Notes under the pieces: model-generated
What the model was told of the DNA's origin: nothing
The model's database searches: none
What the model saw: the letters and a program-made list of their open reading frames with translations, nothing else
Translations under genes and position numbers: made by a program
Assembly (NCBI GenBank): GCA_003558625.1
Contig: PWPP01000119.1
Location: forward strand, 1 to 6,186
Direction: 5' to 3'
Origin: Syntrophomonas sp.
Lineage (GTDB): Bacteria > Bacillota > Syntrophomonadia > Syntrophomonadales > Syntrophomonadaceae
DNA length: 6,186 nucleotides
Shown: piece by piece, positions 5,139-6,186 of the stretch
Layout of the letters: every line of letters begins with the position of its first letter
Numbering within the stretch: the first letter of the stretch is position 1

Positions 5139-5900
5139 CTAACTCTTTTTCATCCCGCTGCCGGCTGCATCCTGCCCCTGGTGAAAAGCATAAACCCTCA
5201 ACTTCATTTCCAGCTTTGTCTCCGGGTTGGGCCCGGGCATTACCACCATAGGTTCAGCTCTGATCTGTGGGCTGGGTTCGATGCCAAACGCCTGGGTGGG
5301 TGCGGCATTGGCCGTCCCTACATTTCCTTCTTCTTCGGCCCCGGTTGGAAACTCCCCTGCCTCTTCAGCCCTCTGCTCCAAAGATAGCAGACAGGTTTCC
5401 AGGGCATAAATCCGGGGAGCATTTTCCAGCACAAGCAAAAAATCCATCAAGGCAAAATACCCCCCGGCAGCACTTATATGATAAATGGTTTTTTGAGGCT
5501 CCTCCGTTTGGTCCGGGTTTAGGGGAAGGGTATCATTGTAAAAATGAAGAGTCAGGAGATCTACCCCGGCCCAGTCAGCAGCCGTACTAAAAAAAACCAG
5601 GCTTTCATCCAGCCCCACCGGACCCGGCACCTGCTCTTGCAGCCGGGTTGATTCCCGGATCAATCCTTCCGCTTCACGTAAAAAAGCAGGCAGGTCCTCC
5701 CCCACCTGTTCCAATTCATATAACCGGGCTTCCCGGACCTCTTTCAGTTTCAGGGTTTCTTGCCTTTGCTCCCATAAAGGCAGGTATCCCTGGTAATAAT
5801 AGCCGGTTAACAACAACACCCACAGCAGTCCTCCCAGAACATACCATATCCGTTTATCTGCTCTGATCAAGTCCCTCCACTCCCGTGCAAGAAATAACAA
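5139..5900 (-). CDS. pilO: PilO-like inner-membrane pilus assembly protein
   Basis: The 253-residue product has one transmembrane segment (about 18-35), a coiled-coil periplasmic stretch (about 43-92) and a C-terminal domain (about 98-240) of PilO/GspM type, including LDESLVFFSTAADWAGVDLL and a strand-helix-strand pattern around FALMDFLLVLENAPRIYALE. In the known system PilO pairs with PilN and bridges the PilM-bound inner platform to the secretin via PilP. An Ala/Glu/Pro-rich, probably flexible insert lies at about 176-226, within the C-terminal domain. The start is uncertain: TTG 5900 has AGGGA ten bases upstream and overlaps pilN by 47 nt; TTG 5870 has GGAGGG but only two bases away. Neither is ideal. 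A 182-nt gap with possible mini-ORFs follows before the first minor pilin gene. The fold and neighbours make PilO likely, although sequence identity in this family is low. Confidence 0.8.
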   Translation of the reverse strand: MLFLAREWRDLIRADKRIWYVLGGLLWVLLLTGYYYQGYLPLWEQRQETLKLKEVREARLYELEQVGEDLPAFLREAEGLIRESTRLQEQVPGPVGLDESLVFFSTAADWAGVDLLTLHFYNDTLPLNPDQTEEPQKTIYHISAAGGYFALMDFLLVLENAPRIYALETCLLSLEQRAEEAGEFPTGAEEEGNVGTANAAPTQAFGIEPSPQIRAEPMVVMPGPNPETKLEMKLRVYAFHQGQDAAGSGMKKS

Positions 5901-6186
5901 ACTGTATCTGTCCCTGATCCCGCTCCCAGCGAGATTCCAGACTTTTTATGTCTCCGATACGGTCAGACCGGTTTAACTCCTGAACCAGCGAAGATATTGC
6001 CGCCGGGCTTTTAGCCCGGCCCCGTAAATGAAGCTGATCCTTTTCCATTTCTAAGCGGTAAAGCCACAGCCCCACCGGAATCATGGTTTCGATCTCCTCC
6101 AGCAAAAACGCATGGCGGGCTTTTTCCTGCTCCGCAGCCCGGACCAGGCGTTCCTGTGCCTCCAGGCCTGCTTGGTGCTGATTATA
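5854..6186 (-). CDS. pilN: PilN-like pilus assembly protein, C-terminal part (5' end beyond the window)
   Basis: The reading frame enters from the right edge and gives the last 110 residues. The first 34 or so are a charged coiled coil (QAGLEAQERLVRAAEQEKAR), then IPVGLWLYRLEMEKDQLHLR, and SPAAISSLVQELNRSDRIGD, which match the PilN C-terminal pattern (P-x-GVWLT-L, then L-L-G-A-S, then V-x-F-x-x-x-L). The missing 5' part would hold the cytoplasmic PilM-binding tail and the membrane segment. The stop TAA is at 5854-5856, inside the pilO reading frame, so the two genes overlap and are probably translationally coupled. An internal TTG (6105) is not the true start because the frame stays open and protein-like upstream. 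Confidence 0.82.
   Translation of the reverse strand, partial: YNQHQAGLEAQERLVRAAEQEKARHAFLLEEIETMIPVGLWLYRLEMEKDQLHLRGRAKSPAAISSLVQELNRSDRIGDIKSLESRWERDQGQIQFVISCTGVEGLDQSR

Noticed and set aside
1..6186. CRISPR arrays, tRNA or rRNA genes, insertion sequences
   Set aside because: No regular repeat-spacer pattern, cloverleaf, rRNA core sequence, transposase or terminal inverted repeats were seen on either strand.

Overview
The window looks like part of an anaerobic, Gram-positive-type bacterium of the Clostridia/Peptococcales kind. This is inference. It rests on the mid-GC sequence with purine-rich Shine-Dalgarno sites, a type IV pilus operon of the Firmicutes layout, and a small gene that appears to use UGA as selenocysteine. 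No sequence search was possible.

Layout. (1) Positions 1-2629, minus strand: a tldD-pmbA(tldE) pair encoding the two subunits of the TldD/TldE metalloprotease. tldD is complete and has HExxxH plus a distal Cys. pmbA overlaps its end by 16 nt, starts with GTG, and runs off the left edge. (2) Positions 2630-2994: a divergent intergenic region with a good promoter for the rightward gene, a 10-bp palindrome just upstream of it, and only a weak candidate promoter for tldD. (3) Positions 2995-3333, plus strand: the most interesting gene here, a 112-residue small protein with an in-frame TGA at codon 32 directly after a Cys (a Cys-Sec pair), followed by a plausible bacterial SECIS hairpin. It resembles a HesB/IscA-like domain, and probably the family I recall as 'CC/Se motif (seleno)protein'. 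(4) Positions 3367-3408: a strong nested hairpin that serves as a shared bidirectional terminator. (5) Positions 3414-6186, minus strand: the downstream half of a type IV pilus assembly operon, in transcription order pilN (3' part), pilO, a 182-nt gap with possible mini-ORFs, and then three prepilin-like minor pilin genes resembling PilV/GspI, PilW/GspJ and PilX/GspK.

How the genes fit together. PilN and PilO form the inner-membrane alignment subcomplex. The three minor pilins have the I-J-K order and hallmarks of a pilus-tip initiation complex, including loss of Glu+5 in the last one. TldD and PmbA act together as a heterodimeric peptidase. The selenoprotein gene is a single-gene unit with its own promoter and terminator, and it has no evident functional link to either flanking operon.
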